64,000 nt of DNA from contig CALURV010000024.1 of assembly GCA_944323285.1 (NCBI GenBank), positions 164,893 to 228,892 of the forward strand. Reading direction: 5' to 3'. This document shows, piece after piece, positions 26,066 through 38,429 of this stretch (positions are counted from its first letter, which is position 1; the number at the start of each line of letters is the position of its first letter). The notes under the pieces were generated by a model. The model was given only the letters and a program-made list of their open reading frames with translations. It had not been told where the DNA came from and did no database searches. The DNA is from Candidatus Gastranaerophilales bacterium. GTDB taxonomy: Bacteria; Cyanobacteriota; Vampirovibrionia; Gastranaerophilales; Gastranaerophilaceae. The position numbers and the translations under genes are program-made.

Positions 26066-27782
26066 CTACTTTCTCCAATATATCTTTTAAATCATTAATT
26101 GATATTATAACATCTTTTGCACCGTTAGACTTTAAACTATTAATCAAAAACTCGCTCTTATCCTGAGGGGGAAGTACACCAATAGGATAATAATCAGCTC
26201 CTATAGCACATTTCATGTCATCAATAGTATCTCCCATATAATAATATTTATTAGAAATAGTAATATCTTTTATATAATTAAGTCCATAAGAATCAGGTTT
26301 ACATTTTCCCTCAGGAACATCATCTGATGTAACAATAGGATAGAATAAATTAACAACATCAAATTTTTTAAGCGCATAAAAAGCTTCTTTCTTAGGTCTT
26401 CCTGTATAAATTGCAAGATTATATTGCTTTGAAAGTTCTAATAATATATTTTTATCAAACAAAAATGATTCATTATTAATAAGACCATTTCCATTATCCC
26501 AATATATAGACTGAAAAACATCAACTATTTCAGAATATTTAATATTAATACCTTCTTTTTTCAACAAATATTGAGTTAAATCCCAATCATTATTTAGACC
26601 GCCTAAATTTTTTGCAGCTTGGATTTCTTCTTTAGAAACAGATTTACCCGTATACTTTTCATATGTTTTTTCAATTGCTAATCTATAGGAATTACTTGCG
26701 TCTATAAGAACACCATCCATATCAAAGACGAGCATTGGTTTATCACTTAGTATATCCTTTATTTTTTCAACACCTTCTTTTGTAGGTATAGTAATTCTTA
26801 AATGATTTTCAAGCAAACTTCCTCTTTTAAAGAGTTTTACAGTAATATTATTACTTTTAAGTTTATTAAATACAAACTCGGCTTTTTCTTTAAAATCTAC
26901 TAACAAAAAATTTGCATATGATTTATAAACAACAGCACCAAAAGTTTCAAAAAAAACTTTTAATTCTGTTTTTGATTGATTTATCTCTGTTTTAATTCTA
27001 TTAAAATAATCTAAATCACCAAGAGCAGCTATACCTGCTTTAAGCGCAAAAGCATTTACACTAAATGGACTTATTACATTTTTTAAATAATTAATATTAT
27101 TTTCATTACTTATAATATATCCAAGCCTCATGCCTGCGAGTGCAAAATCTTTAGAAAAAGATTTCACAACAAACACGTTATTATACAATTTTGCATATTT
27201 GGTATAAGAATAACCCGAATAATTAGCATATGTTTCATCAATAATAACAGCTTTACCTAGTGATTTATCAAGTATTCTCTTTAAATCATCTTCATCAATA
27301 ATATTTCCTGTAGGATTATTAGGCGAAGCAACATAAATAATTTTTACCCTAGGATTTTCCATTTCTTTAAGAAAATCATTAATTGGGAAGTTCCATTTTG
27401 TTTTAAAAGGAACTTTTATAACTTCACCACCGGAAATATGAGTATAAATAACAGGCATTTCAAACGAAATGTCAAGTGTTAAAAGAGATTCACCCTCTTC
27501 CAAATATGTTTGAATTATACCTGATATTGCCTCATCAGCACCATTTGTAACTTTAATATTATTTAAATTAACATTATTATAATCAGCTATTTTTTGTGAT
27601 AATTCACCATAAAACGGATAAAAACTAACTGATGAAAAATCACAATTTTTCAAGGCTTCTAAAACTTTACCAGAAGGTCCATAATTATTTTCATTACTAT
27701 CAAGTTTATAATCCCACTGTTTTTCATAAAGAGGAACAAAATATCCTGACATTTTTTCTACAGATTTTTTAGGCTTTAACAT
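26043..27782 (-). CDS. HisC-type aminotransferase fused to a HAD phosphatase
   Basis: Residues 1 to about 350 are a class I/II aminotransferase of the histidinol-phosphate type: DSNENNYGPS, NGADEAISG, SPNNPTGN and the PLP-lysine segment SFSKDFALAGMRLGY. Residues about 351-579 are a HAD hydrolase: LVFDMDGVLIDASNSYR (nucleophile DMD), YTGRPKKEA and YYMGDTIDDMKCA. The HAD part could supply histidinol-phosphate phosphatase, the next step after HisC, which hisB here (monofunctional) does not. At 579 residues the fusion is continuous with no internal stop. The HAD role is inferred from position. Confidence 0.9.
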   Translation of the reverse strand: MLKPKKSVEKMSGYFVPLYEKQWDYKLDSNENNYGPSGKVLEALKNCDFSSVSFYPFYGELSQKIADYNNVNLNNIKVTNGADEAISGIIQTYLEEGESLLTLDISFEMPVIYTHISGGEVIKVPFKTKWNFPINDFLKEMENPRVKIIYVASPNNPTGNIIDEDDLKRILDKSLGKAVIIDETYANYSGYSYTKYAKLYNNVFVVKSFSKDFALAGMRLGYIISNENNINYLKNVISPFSVNAFALKAGIAALGDLDYFNRIKTEINQSKTELKVFFETFGAVVYKSYANFLLVDFKEKAEFVFNKLKSNNITVKLFKRGSLLENHLRITIPTKEGVEKIKDILSDKPMLVFDMDGVLIDASNSYRLAIEKTYEKYTGKSVSKEEIQAAKNLGGLNNDWDLTQYLLKKEGINIKYSEIVDVFQSIYWDNGNGLINNESFLFDKNILLELSKQYNLAIYTGRPKKEAFYALKKFDVVNLFYPIVTSDDVPEGKCKPDSYGLNYIKDITISNKYYYMGDTIDDMKCAIGADYYPIGVLPPQDKSEFLINSLKSNGAKDVIISINDLKDILEKVDETICQN

Positions 27783-27788
27783 AATGAC

Positions 27789-28532
27789 CTACTTAACATA
27801 AAAATCTGCATTAATATATACTCTAACTTTAACCTTACCTGTTTCTACCGGTGTTAAGAGTGATTCTTGAGCACTATCAGAAGAAGCTCCGGACATAGCT
27901 TTTGCATAAAATCTGCCATTAGAAACAACAGTATCAATATTACAAGATGCATTTATATGTTTAATTCCATCGATTGTTGTTCCTGCTGATTTTGCAATTA
28001 ACACTGCTTGATCACTTAAACTTTTTATTAAAGCAGGATATAAATCATTACAAATATCTTTGCTGCTTTCATAAGAATAATAAAGTCCTTCAGTTCTGTT
28101 TGCACCGCTTGAAATTGCAACTTTAATAAAGTTCGAAATTTTATTGACATCTTTTGTTTCAATAGAAATCGAATTTACAGCTGTATAATTTTTAATTACA
28201 CTTTTTCCGTCATTAGTCTTGGAGTAATTTGGTCTGACCGAAAAATTATTTGTTTTAATTACATCAGATTCTGCTGTAGTAACTGTTTTTAAAGCTGTTA
28301 TAATTTTATTAGAAATAGCGTTATTTTCTTCTGTTGCTTTTTTAGCTTCAGAAGCAGTATTCTCAACAGCAAAAGTTACAGAAGCAAAATTTGGATTTAC
28401 TTCTTTTGTATCAGAACCGCTTACTGATATATATCCTGATTCTTTTTTTACCTGATCAATTGATGCAAAAGCAATTTGAGAATATGATAAACAAGCAAAA
28501 CACAAAGCAATTACAAAAAAAGTTTTTTTCAT
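27789..28532 (-). CDS. SIMPL-domain (DUF541) periplasmic protein
   Basis: This 247-residue protein has a signal peptide (MKKTFFVIALCFACLSYS) and a SIMPL domain beginning ISVSGSDTKEVNPN, followed by alternating helices and strands to NADFYVK. SIMPL proteins are secreted or periplasmic, and some help resist oxidative or membrane stress. The exact role is unknown. It lies between the his genes and a two-helix membrane protein with short spacings, so it may be co-transcribed. Confidence 0.88.
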   Translation of the reverse strand: MKKTFFVIALCFACLSYSQIAFASIDQVKKESGYISVSGSDTKEVNPNFASVTFAVENTASEAKKATEENNAISNKIITALKTVTTAESDVIKTNNFSVRPNYSKTNDGKSVIKNYTAVNSISIETKDVNKISNFIKVAISSGANRTEGLYYSYESSKDICNDLYPALIKSLSDQAVLIAKSAGTTIDGIKHINASCNIDTVVSNGRFYAKAMSGASSDSAQESLLTPVETGKVKVRVYINADFYVK

Positions 28533-28533
28533 A

Positions 28534-28971
28534 TTATTTCCTCACTTCATTTATATCTTCAACATTTATTTCTTCACTATGCATTGTATCTGTTGAAGAT
28601 ATAGTATCTTCATTTTTTAATTCATCTTTTTTCTTAATATCATTAAATATTTTATTTTCGGACTGTCTTGCTCTGTTCATAATATCTCTTATTTGTTCAG
28701 GACTCAAACCTTGATATGAACCAAAACCGATTAACGCTCTTCTATTATTTAATGCATAAAGAGATAAAGCAATAATAGCCCAAAGCAAAATACCTTGAAA
28801 TAAATTCATAGTTGAAACTATATTAGATTGATCAAATATAACATTCCACAAAGACATACAAACCCATCCGGGAGATACAATAAAGCCTGATACCAAGCCA
28901 AACACTATAAATATAGCAACAATTATTCCTCTAACACCATTTATTGTAATTACTCTAAAATTCTTATTCAT
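28534..28971 (-). CDS. membrane protein with two helices, unknown
   Basis: This 145-residue protein has a helix at about 10-32 (GIIVAIFIVFGLVSGFIVSP) and one at about 53-75 (QGILLWAIIALSLYALNN), then a soluble acidic tail with GLSPEQIRDIMNRARQSE. The family is not recognised. It lies one base from the SIMPL gene and seven bases from ligA on the same strand, so ligA, this gene and the SIMPL gene probably share a transcript. Confidence 0.75.
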   Translation of the reverse strand: MNKNFRVITINGVRGIIVAIFIVFGLVSGFIVSPGWVCMSLWNVIFDQSNIVSTMNLFQGILLWAIIALSLYALNNRRALIGFGSYQGLSPEQIRDIMNRARQSENKIFNDIKKKDELKNEDTISSTDTMHSEEINVEDINEVRK

Positions 28972-28978
28972 ATATTAA

Positions 28979-31006
<2,028 letters not shown>

Positions 31007-31032
31007 TTATTTCATTTTATAATAAAAAAGTT

Positions 31033-32400
31033 ATGTCGATAATAAATTATATAGAAAAATTCAAGAAATTACACAGAACTTTATATACTACGCCGTCACA
31101 TGGGCAAGGTGATTTTGTTGCACCTTTAACACAAAAATTATTAGGCAGAAAGTTTTTTAAGTGTGACTTTTCTGAAATAGAAGGTTTTGATAATCTTTCT
31201 AATCCAAAAGGCATAATAAAAAATGCTCAAGATTATGCATCACATGTTTATGATTCAAAGTCAACATTTTTTCTTACAAATGGTTCTACCTCAGGCATAA
31301 TTGCTGCAATGCTGACAACTCTGCATAAAGGAGATAAAGTCTTAATATCCAGAAATTGTCATAAATCTGTATATAACGGGCTTGTATTAACAGGAAGCAT
31401 TCCTATATGGATTATGCCGCAATATAACAAAGATTGGGGAATTTTTGAAACAATTAATTTAGATTATTTAGAAGAAGTTTTATATAAAAATAAAGATATT
31501 AAAGCATTTATAATAACAAACCCCTCATATGAAGGCGTTATGTTTGATATATATAGAATTTCTCATATTTGTAAAAAATACAAAGTAAAACTAATTGTAG
31601 ATGAAGCCCACGGAGCTTTATGGAATTTTCAAAAATCATTAGGGACACCTTCCTTAATGCAAGGTGCAGACATTGTGGTACAATCGCTTCACAAAACAGC
31701 AGGAGCACTTAATCCTTCTGCTCTTTTACATATTGGCAATGATTCGGATATTAACCCTAAACAAATTCAAGAATCTCTTAATCTTATAACAACAACTTCA
31801 CCTTCATACCCTTTACTTATAAATATTGAGAGTACAATTCGTTATTTAGATTCAGAAAAAGGTAAATTTCATATATTTGACATTGTAAAAAACATAAATA
31901 GGTTAATAAGAACATTAAAAACAATACCAAATTTGGAAGTATATTCATACAACAATGACATAACAAAAATATTAATTAAAGTTACTAATCTTTCAGGCTT
32001 TGAACTTTCTGATATACTTTTTGAAGAATACGGAATAGAAGATGAGCTTGCAAATGAAAAATCCATATTATTATTAACAGGCTTAGGAACAACAAAAACG
32101 AAACTAAAAAAGATTGAGAAATCTCTAATTGATTTATGTTCTAAAAATTTAAAAATAACACAAAATAACAGCTATACAAAAAATTATATTCCGACAGAAC
32201 CAAGAGTAAGATATATACCATCTCTTGTATGGAATCAACCATATAAAGAAGTTGAATTAAAATATTCACTTTCAAGAGTATGTATGGAAGTTATAACAGA
32301 TTATCCTCCGGGCGTTCCTATATTACTTCCAGGAGAAGTTATAAAAAAAGAGCATATTGAGTATTTATCTAACAGACAAAAAATTAAAGTTTTAATGTAG
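31033..32400 (+). CDS. Orn/Lys/Arg decarboxylase family protein
   Basis: About 455 residues from the ATG at 31033 (an in-frame TTG at 30994 is less likely). It is a PLP fold-I decarboxylase with TPSHGQGDF, FLTNGSTSGI, VDEAHGALW and the PLP-lysine segment SLHKTAGALNP. This matches the short Bacillus SpeA/YaaO type, which probably makes agmatine or cadaverine. The C-terminus contains YPPGVPILLPGE. A radical SAM gene starts 6 bases after its stop. Arginine versus lysine specificity cannot be told from sequence. Confidence 0.92.
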   Translation: MSIINYIEKFKKLHRTLYTTPSHGQGDFVAPLTQKLLGRKFFKCDFSEIEGFDNLSNPKGIIKNAQDYASHVYDSKSTFFLTNGSTSGIIAAMLTTLHKGDKVLISRNCHKSVYNGLVLTGSIPIWIMPQYNKDWGIFETINLDYLEEVLYKNKDIKAFIITNPSYEGVMFDIYRISHICKKYKVKLIVDEAHGALWNFQKSLGTPSLMQGADIVVQSLHKTAGALNPSALLHIGNDSDINPKQIQESLNLITTTSPSYPLLINIESTIRYLDSEKGKFHIFDIVKNINRLIRTLKTIPNLEVYSYNNDITKILIKVTNLSGFELSDILFEEYGIEDELANEKSILLLTGLGTTKTKLKKIEKSLIDLCSKNLKITQNNSYTKNYIPTEPRVRYIPSLVWNQPYKEVELKYSLSRVCMEVITDYPPGVPILLPGEVIKKEHIEYLSNRQKIKVLM

Positions 32401-32406
32401 GTTTTA

Positions 32407-33396
32407 ATGTTTTTTAATTTATTTAACAAAAAAAAATATATAGATTGTCCAAATATAAAGCATTCTTTGCATTTTTTTTATAATGAAGTAAGAGCTTGCT
32501 GCACAAACGTATCAGGTCCTATATTTTATCCTAACTACAAAGGAGAAGATATAGACTGGAATTTTGTATATAAAGAACGCAAAAATTTTTTTAAAAAATT
32601 AAAACCAAAATCTTCTACAGATTTTATTCCACAAACTTGTAAAGGTTGTTGTGACATAGATCAATTTGTAACAAATAAAAAACCTGAAGATTTTGAAAAT
32701 GTAGTAAATAAGGTATATTTTCACAATCACATGGCATGTAATGCAAAGTGCATTTATTGCACATACGAATACCTTGAAAGAGGATACGGCTATGAAGTAT
32801 TACCCTTTGTGAAAAGCCTAATAAATAAAAAAATTCTCTCTCCTAATGCTTTAATATATATGAGTGGCGGCGAAATAACTATTTCCAAGGAATTCGAAGA
32901 ATTGCTTTCTTTATTGCTTTCTTATTTAAACAGCCAAATAGAAATTTTAACATCAGGAATAAAATATTGTAAATCAATAGAACAAGCATTTATTGAAAAT
33001 AAATGCAGGCTTATGATTTCATTAGATTCAGGCTCAAGAGATACATATTTGAAAATAAAACAAGTTGATTGTTATGACAAAGTAATAGAAAATATTACAA
33101 ATTACATTGCAGCATCAGAAAATGCAAAAAATATGATTACTCTTAAGTACATAATAATTGACAATATAAATGACAATACTGATGAAATTGAGAAATTTTT
33201 AACAGTAAGTCAAAATCTAGGGATAAAGAATGTAAGACTTGATATCGATTATGAAAAATACAAATTTACTCAAGATATAAGAGTCCCAAAACATTATTTC
33301 GATTTATATGAATATTTTAATGCTTCAGCTAAAAACAAAGGTCTTAACATTTTAAAATGTGACCAAGTTGAAGCAATTTTAAACAAAAGTAAATAA
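32407..33396 (+). CDS. radical SAM protein with N-terminal Cys-rich segment
   Basis: This 329-residue protein has a radical SAM core with CNAKCIYC near residue 112 (the 4Fe-4S motif CxxxCxxC) and MSGGEITI (the GGE motif). The N-terminal 100 residues hold NEVRACCTN and CKGCCDID, resembling a SPASM-like auxiliary cluster placed before the core. It binds a 4Fe-4S cluster and cleaves SAM to a radical; the substrate is unknown. It follows the decarboxylase by 6 bases and is probably co-transcribed. Confidence 0.85.
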   Translation: MFFNLFNKKKYIDCPNIKHSLHFFYNEVRACCTNVSGPIFYPNYKGEDIDWNFVYKERKNFFKKLKPKSSTDFIPQTCKGCCDIDQFVTNKKPEDFENVVNKVYFHNHMACNAKCIYCTYEYLERGYGYEVLPFVKSLINKKILSPNALIYMSGGEITISKEFEELLSLLLSYLNSQIEILTSGIKYCKSIEQAFIENKCRLMISLDSGSRDTYLKIKQVDCYDKVIENITNYIAASENAKNMITLKYIIIDNINDNTDEIEKFLTVSQNLGIKNVRLDIDYEKYKFTQDIRVPKHYFDLYEYFNASAKNKGLNILKCDQVEAILNKSK

Positions 33397-33401
33397 ACCT
33401 A

Positions 33402-34841
33402 TTAGTCAAAAATATTTTTCAATTCATCTTCATTTTTAAAATCAGAAAGTACAAATAAAATATCACACTCTTCAAAAACAGTATTTCCTGAAGGAATAAG
33501 ATAATCACCACCTCTGGAAATCATAGTTATCAAAGTATTAGGAGGAAGAGTCAAATTTTTAATAGTATGATTATATGCAAGGGAATTTTTAGAAATTTGA
33601 AACTGATATAATTTTTTACCACTTTCCCCTGATTCAAATTCTATAGGAGAATTCAAATTCTTTTCAGCAGGAGCATCAACTTTTAAGAGTTTAGCAGCAA
33701 AAGGTATTGTAGTTCCTTGAATAACTACAGAAACGATTACAACAAAGAATATAATACAAAATATTTCATGTGAATGTTTAACGTTATACAGAAGAGGGAA
33801 TGTAGCGAGAACAATAGGTGCTGCACCTCTTAATCCAACCCAAGATATCAATAATTTTTCATTAAAACTTGTTTTAAAAGGAATCAGTGACAAGAAAACA
33901 GCAATAGGTCTTGCAACAAAGACAAGTATTACTGTAAGAATTAGAGCTGGCTTAGAAACTATATATAAATCTTTTACGAATACTAAAAGTCCTAATATTA
34001 AGAACATAATAATTTGCATTAACCAAGCAATTCCATCATGAAATTTTGTAAGCATTTTTTTATGTACAAAATTTGACGCGGACATTGTTAAACCACAAAC
34101 ATATACACTCATAAAACCATTACCACCAATAATAGATGGAAACGAATAAGCAAAAGCAACTATTGCAATAGTAAGTACAACATATAACCCATTATATTGC
34201 AGGTGAATTTTATTTATTAATTTAACTGCTAATTTTCCAATAATAAAACCAAGTAAAATTCCAAAAATCATTTGTTTAAAAAACATAAATAATAAACCTT
34301 GAAAAGAAGAAATTTCTCCAGTAATAAGAGAGATCATTGCAACTGTCAGAAAAACAGCCATAGGATCATTAGAGCCAGATTCAAATTCTAAAAGAGGTTT
34401 TAAATTGTTTTTTAAACTTATATCCTTTGATCTTAATATACTGAATACAGCAGCTGCATCTGTTGAAGAAACAATTGCACCTAATAAAAGACATTCATAT
34501 AAATTAAAATCTAAAAAGAAATGTGCAATATACCCTAGTATAAAAGCAGTTAATAAAACACCAATTGTAGCAAGTGTAATACCCTTTTTGAAAACAGGTC
34601 TTACTTCATTTAATTCTACACTTAAACCACCCATAAAAAGTATATATGCAAGAGCTATAACACCAATGAATTGTGCAATATAATAATTATCAAAATAAAT
34701 ATTTCCAATCCCATCAGAACCAAAAAATATTCCAACCAGTATAAATATTAATAAAGTAGGAACACCAAATTTTCCCGCAAGCTTACTTGAAACTGATGCA
34801 ATTAAAAACATTATTGAAGCTATTAATATTATTTTATCCAT
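33402..34841 (-). CDS. K+/H+ or Na+/H+ antiporter (CPA1, NhaP2/CvrA-like)
   Basis: This 479-residue protein has about 12 membrane segments of the cation/proton antiporter type. They include GAIVSSTDAAAVFSIL, the conserved ESGSNDPMAVF motif and WVGLRGAAPIVLATFP. A C-terminal RCK_C-like domain (about 400-479) probably binds a ligand that gates the transporter. It exchanges K+ or Na+ for protons across the inner membrane. It converges on the radical SAM gene. Confidence 0.93.
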   Translation of the reverse strand: MDKIILIASIMFLIASVSSKLAGKFGVPTLLIFILVGIFFGSDGIGNIYFDNYYIAQFIGVIALAYILFMGGLSVELNEVRPVFKKGITLATIGVLLTAFILGYIAHFFLDFNLYECLLLGAIVSSTDAAAVFSILRSKDISLKNNLKPLLEFESGSNDPMAVFLTVAMISLITGEISSFQGLLFMFFKQMIFGILLGFIIGKLAVKLINKIHLQYNGLYVVLTIAIVAFAYSFPSIIGGNGFMSVYVCGLTMSASNFVHKKMLTKFHDGIAWLMQIIMFLILGLLVFVKDLYIVSKPALILTVILVFVARPIAVFLSLIPFKTSFNEKLLISWVGLRGAAPIVLATFPLLYNVKHSHEIFCIIFFVVIVSVVIQGTTIPFAAKLLKVDAPAEKNLNSPIEFESGESGKKLYQFQISKNSLAYNHTIKNLTLPPNTLITMISRGGDYLIPSGNTVFEECDILFVLSDFKNEDELKNIFD

Positions 34842-34893
34842 ATTATAAGATTAATAATAACATACATGCATATTTATTTTATAATTTTGAGAT

Positions 34894-35754
34894 ATGACTA
34901 AATTTATTTTAATTTTATTTATACTAATAAGAATATTTTCAAATCCAATAGCAAATTCTTTTCAGAAAAAGCTTGCCGACAGTATATCTTCTATTACAAT
35001 AAATTTTTATACTTACTTATTTTTAAGTATAGGCTGCTTGTTAAATATTAATAAATTAATCGAATATAACTATAATAAAGAATTTATTACATTAGTTTTT
35101 ATTGCTGGTTTTCTATGTACTATTGGAATGATTTGCATGATAAAGGCAGTAAATATTGGAGAATTATCTGTTATTGGACCAATTAATTCTTATAAGAGCG
35201 TTATTTCACTTATTATTGCATTTTTTTTACTAGGAGAAATTCCAACTTTTTATGGAATTATAGGAATAATTTTAATTATAATTGGGAGTAGATATATTTT
35301 TTTAGAAGACGGCAGCAAGTTTTCATTAAATATATTAAATAGAAAAGATATTCAATTAAGGTTTCTTGCTATGACTTTAACAGGAGTAGAAGCGGTTATT
35401 TTAAAGAAAATTATTCTAATTTCTTCTGTTGAAATATGCTATAGTTTTTGGTGTTTTATGGGATTATTTTGGTCTGTTATCTTGCTTATTTTGAGTAAAA
35501 AGCAGTATTTTATTAAAAATATAAAAAATTTATTTTTAATTTTAATAATCTCAATATGCTTGGGATTAATGCAATATTCAACAAACTATGTTTTTGAAAA
35601 AATGCATGTAGGACTGGCTTTAGCCATATTCCAGCTTTCAAGCATTGTTACAATAATATTCGGATACAAATTTTTTCACGAATCTAATCTTAAAACAAAA
35701 CTAATTGGCTGCATAATCATGATAATCGGATCTTGTTTTATTATATTTAACTAA
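34894..35754 (+). CDS. EamA/DMT-family transporter
   Basis: This 286-residue protein consists of ten predicted membrane segments in two EamA repeats, with LSVIGPINSYKSVISLI and FFLLGEIPTFYGIIGIILI in the first and LALAIFQLSSIVTIIFGYKFF in the second. DMT exporters move amino acids, nucleotides or other metabolites; the substrate is not readable. It is divergent from the antiporter and followed 42 bases later by the AsmA-like gene. Confidence 0.88.
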   Translation: MTKFILILFILIRIFSNPIANSFQKKLADSISSITINFYTYLFLSIGCLLNINKLIEYNYNKEFITLVFIAGFLCTIGMICMIKAVNIGELSVIGPINSYKSVISLIIAFFLLGEIPTFYGIIGIILIIIGSRYIFLEDGSKFSLNILNRKDIQLRFLAMTLTGVEAVILKKIILISSVEICYSFWCFMGLFWSVILLILSKKQYFIKNIKNLFLILIISICLGLMQYSTNYVFEKMHVGLALAIFQLSSIVTIIFGYKFFHESNLKTKLIGCIIMIIGSCFIIFN

Positions 35755-35796
35755 ATAAACTGGAATAAACCAGTAAAATATAATATACTTTGTCTT

Positions 35797-38427
35797 ATGA
35801 AAAAAATAATTAAGATTTCAATAATAATATGTATTATAATTTTCCTGTCTATATTTTTGTTTTATAGTCTCTATATTTATGCTTTTCCTGCATTAATAAA
35901 CTCAATAACAATACAGAAAAAAATTGAAGAATATGTTTCAAAAACTATAAATACAGAAATAAGCACAAATGGTTTAAAAATAAAAACATACTATAATTTA
36001 ACATCAGATATATATGTTAAAAAAATCATAATAAACAAAAATAAAAAAGAAATAATTAAATCTGAAAAATTACAAATAAAAATTTATCCATTAAAAAAAG
36101 AAATTACTAATATATACGCAGACTACATATTTTTAAATAAAAATAATGTGATTGATTTTTTGCAAGACCTAAATAAAAATTCAATAAAAAATAAAAGTTT
36201 TAAATTTATTCCAGAAATAAATATAAAAAAAATTATTATATTCATAGATAATGAAAATATAGAAACAAACTTAATACTTAAAAATATAAAAACAGAAAAA
36301 TCTAATGATGCCTTAAATCAGACTTTATCTTTCAATACAGAAATATATTCTACAAATTTAAAAGAAGTATTAAAAATAGATTGTAATAAAAATATAATAT
36401 ATAGCAATAATAAAATACATATAAAAAATTTAGAAATCTTAGGCAAAAATTTATTATTAAAAATAAATGGGGACTTTTATACAGATACAAAAAAATACGA
36501 ATTATACTTGTTAGGGAAAAATCTATCTATAAATACAATAGAAAATATTACATTATATTTGTTAAAACAAAAAAATAAAAATAAAATATTCTTAGAAAAT
36601 TTCAATAATTTTACAGGATTAGCTGATATAGATTTAAAAATAAATAATAAAGGAATGTTTGGCACAAGCAGAATAAAGAAAATCGGAGCAAATATTATAA
36701 TGTTTAAAATTCCGGTTTTACTAAATGACTTTACACTATATTTTAACGGAGAAGAAATTAATGCAGCTGCCTACGGGAAAATAGGTAATGAAAAAGTATA
36801 TGCAGATTTTAATATGCAAAATTTTGATTCTAAAAAAAGATTAATATATGGCAGTGTGCATTCTCTATTAAGTAATGAATTTACAAAACAATATATGCCT
36901 GATTTTAAAATAGATGGCAAAGTAGACACAAATTTAAAATATGTTATAAAAAATTCAATTCCTGAAATAACTTATTTACTTAAAGTAAAAAAAGGCTCTA
37001 ACTTAAATTATAATAATGCAAGTCTTGAGATAACAGATCAAAATAGAAGAGTTTTAGTAAGAACAATCAAAAAAGGACCCAAATTATATATAAATAACTA
37101 TGATTATTCAATACAAGACGGAAGTAATATAAAAAATATTGTAAAAGGAGAGGGTTTATTTGAAAAAGTACAAGGTAAAATGAAACCTCAATATATAACA
37201 TTTAAAACAATAGAACCTACACCTGTAAATTTCACCGGTTCATTTGGGAAAATGCTAAATGGGGGAATGTTCACCGGTGATATGAAATATGACTTTAATA
37301 AAAAACTATTAACTGGTAATTTTAATTTAGAAAAATCAAACTATAAAGATTTCTTTATAGAAAATGCAGCAATAAGTGCAAACGAAAAGAATATGATAAT
37401 TTCAGCTTTTGGTATGTATAAAAATGAGCATTTTGAAAGTTCTATAGACATGAATAACAACTTTAATGAATCAATAATAATTAATGATATTGAATTTATT
37501 CTAGATAAATATAAATTTGAAAATAATAAAAATATAAATCCAAATAGAAATAAAATAAAAATACCTACAAATGTAAAAGAAAAAAAATATAAAATAAAGC
37601 AAGGGAAAATAAGAGTTAACAAACTATTAAAAGATAGAATAGTTATAGAAAATATAGAAATTTTGGGAGAATTAAAAAACAATATAATTAATTTCTATAC
37701 ACAAGAAGCAAAATTTGCAAATGGTACATTATCTGCAAAAGGAAGTTACAATATTGGAGATGAAATATCAATAATAGATTTTGAAGCAGAAAATATTGAT
37801 TCAAACGAAGTAGCAACAATGGTATTCAATCTACCAGGACAAATAGAAGGCATAGCAAGTGCAAAATTACATGCAAAAATAAAATCAAATTTTGACGAAA
37901 TAAAAGCAAATGCGAGCTTTGCAATAAAAAATGGATTCTTACCCAAAATTGGAAGCACAGAATTTATTATAAAAAGAGCAAATAAAAGCAAAAAGCCACT
38001 TAAAGTAAGACTTTCTGACATTATAAATATAGATTTATCAAAATCTACAGCATTAAAATCTGATTTATGCGGAACATTAAATATTCATAATTCAGAATTA
38101 AAAGATGTTGAAATATACACAAAACAAAAATATTTATCATTATTTATAGAAGGTAATTACAATATAGAAAAAGAAAATGCCAGAATAAAAATGTGGGGAA
38201 AATATAACAAAAATGCTCAGAAGCGGATAAAAATATTATTTATACCACTTTCGGTCATTATGAAAATAATATTTAAGCCTGAACCAACAATGCATATATA
38301 CAAGAAGCAACTAAATAAAATACCTTGCATACAAGCAACAGAAAATGAAACTGAATTTTTCAGAGTAAAAATATTAGGTAATTTAAATAATAATGATTTA
38401 AAAGTTGATTTAAAAAGTATTCAATAA
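35797..38427 (+). CDS. AsmA/TamB-like envelope protein
   Basis: This 876-residue protein has an N-terminal membrane anchor (about 5-28, IIIFLSIFLFYSLYIYAF) followed by very long runs of beta-strand-like sequence without enzymatic motifs. The C-terminal third carries an AsmA-like region with YNIGDEISIIDFEAENID, PGQIEGIASAKLHAKIKS and a late YNIEKENARIKMWGKY. Proteins of this group span the periplasm and help phospholipid or outer-membrane protein transport. Composition is very Lys/Asn/Ile-rich, as in neighbouring genes. Confidence 0.78.
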   Translation: MKKIIKISIIICIIIFLSIFLFYSLYIYAFPALINSITIQKKIEEYVSKTINTEISTNGLKIKTYYNLTSDIYVKKIIINKNKKEIIKSEKLQIKIYPLKKEITNIYADYIFLNKNNVIDFLQDLNKNSIKNKSFKFIPEINIKKIIIFIDNENIETNLILKNIKTEKSNDALNQTLSFNTEIYSTNLKEVLKIDCNKNIIYSNNKIHIKNLEILGKNLLLKINGDFYTDTKKYELYLLGKNLSINTIENITLYLLKQKNKNKIFLENFNNFTGLADIDLKINNKGMFGTSRIKKIGANIIMFKIPVLLNDFTLYFNGEEINAAAYGKIGNEKVYADFNMQNFDSKKRLIYGSVHSLLSNEFTKQYMPDFKIDGKVDTNLKYVIKNSIPEITYLLKVKKGSNLNYNNASLEITDQNRRVLVRTIKKGPKLYINNYDYSIQDGSNIKNIVKGEGLFEKVQGKMKPQYITFKTIEPTPVNFTGSFGKMLNGGMFTGDMKYDFNKKLLTGNFNLEKSNYKDFFIENAAISANEKNMIISAFGMYKNEHFESSIDMNNNFNESIIINDIEFILDKYKFENNKNINPNRNKIKIPTNVKEKKYKIKQGKIRVNKLLKDRIVIENIEILGELKNNIINFYTQEAKFANGTLSAKGSYNIGDEISIIDFEAENIDSNEVATMVFNLPGQIEGIASAKLHAKIKSNFDEIKANASFAIKNGFLPKIGSTEFIIKRANKSKKPLKVRLSDIINIDLSKSTALKSDLCGTLNIHNSELKDVEIYTKQKYLSLFIEGNYNIEKENARIKMWGKYNKNAQKRIKILFIPLSVIMKIIFKPEPTMHIYKKQLNKIPCIQATENETEFFRVKILGNLNNNDLKVDLKSIQ

Positions 38428-38429
38428 CA

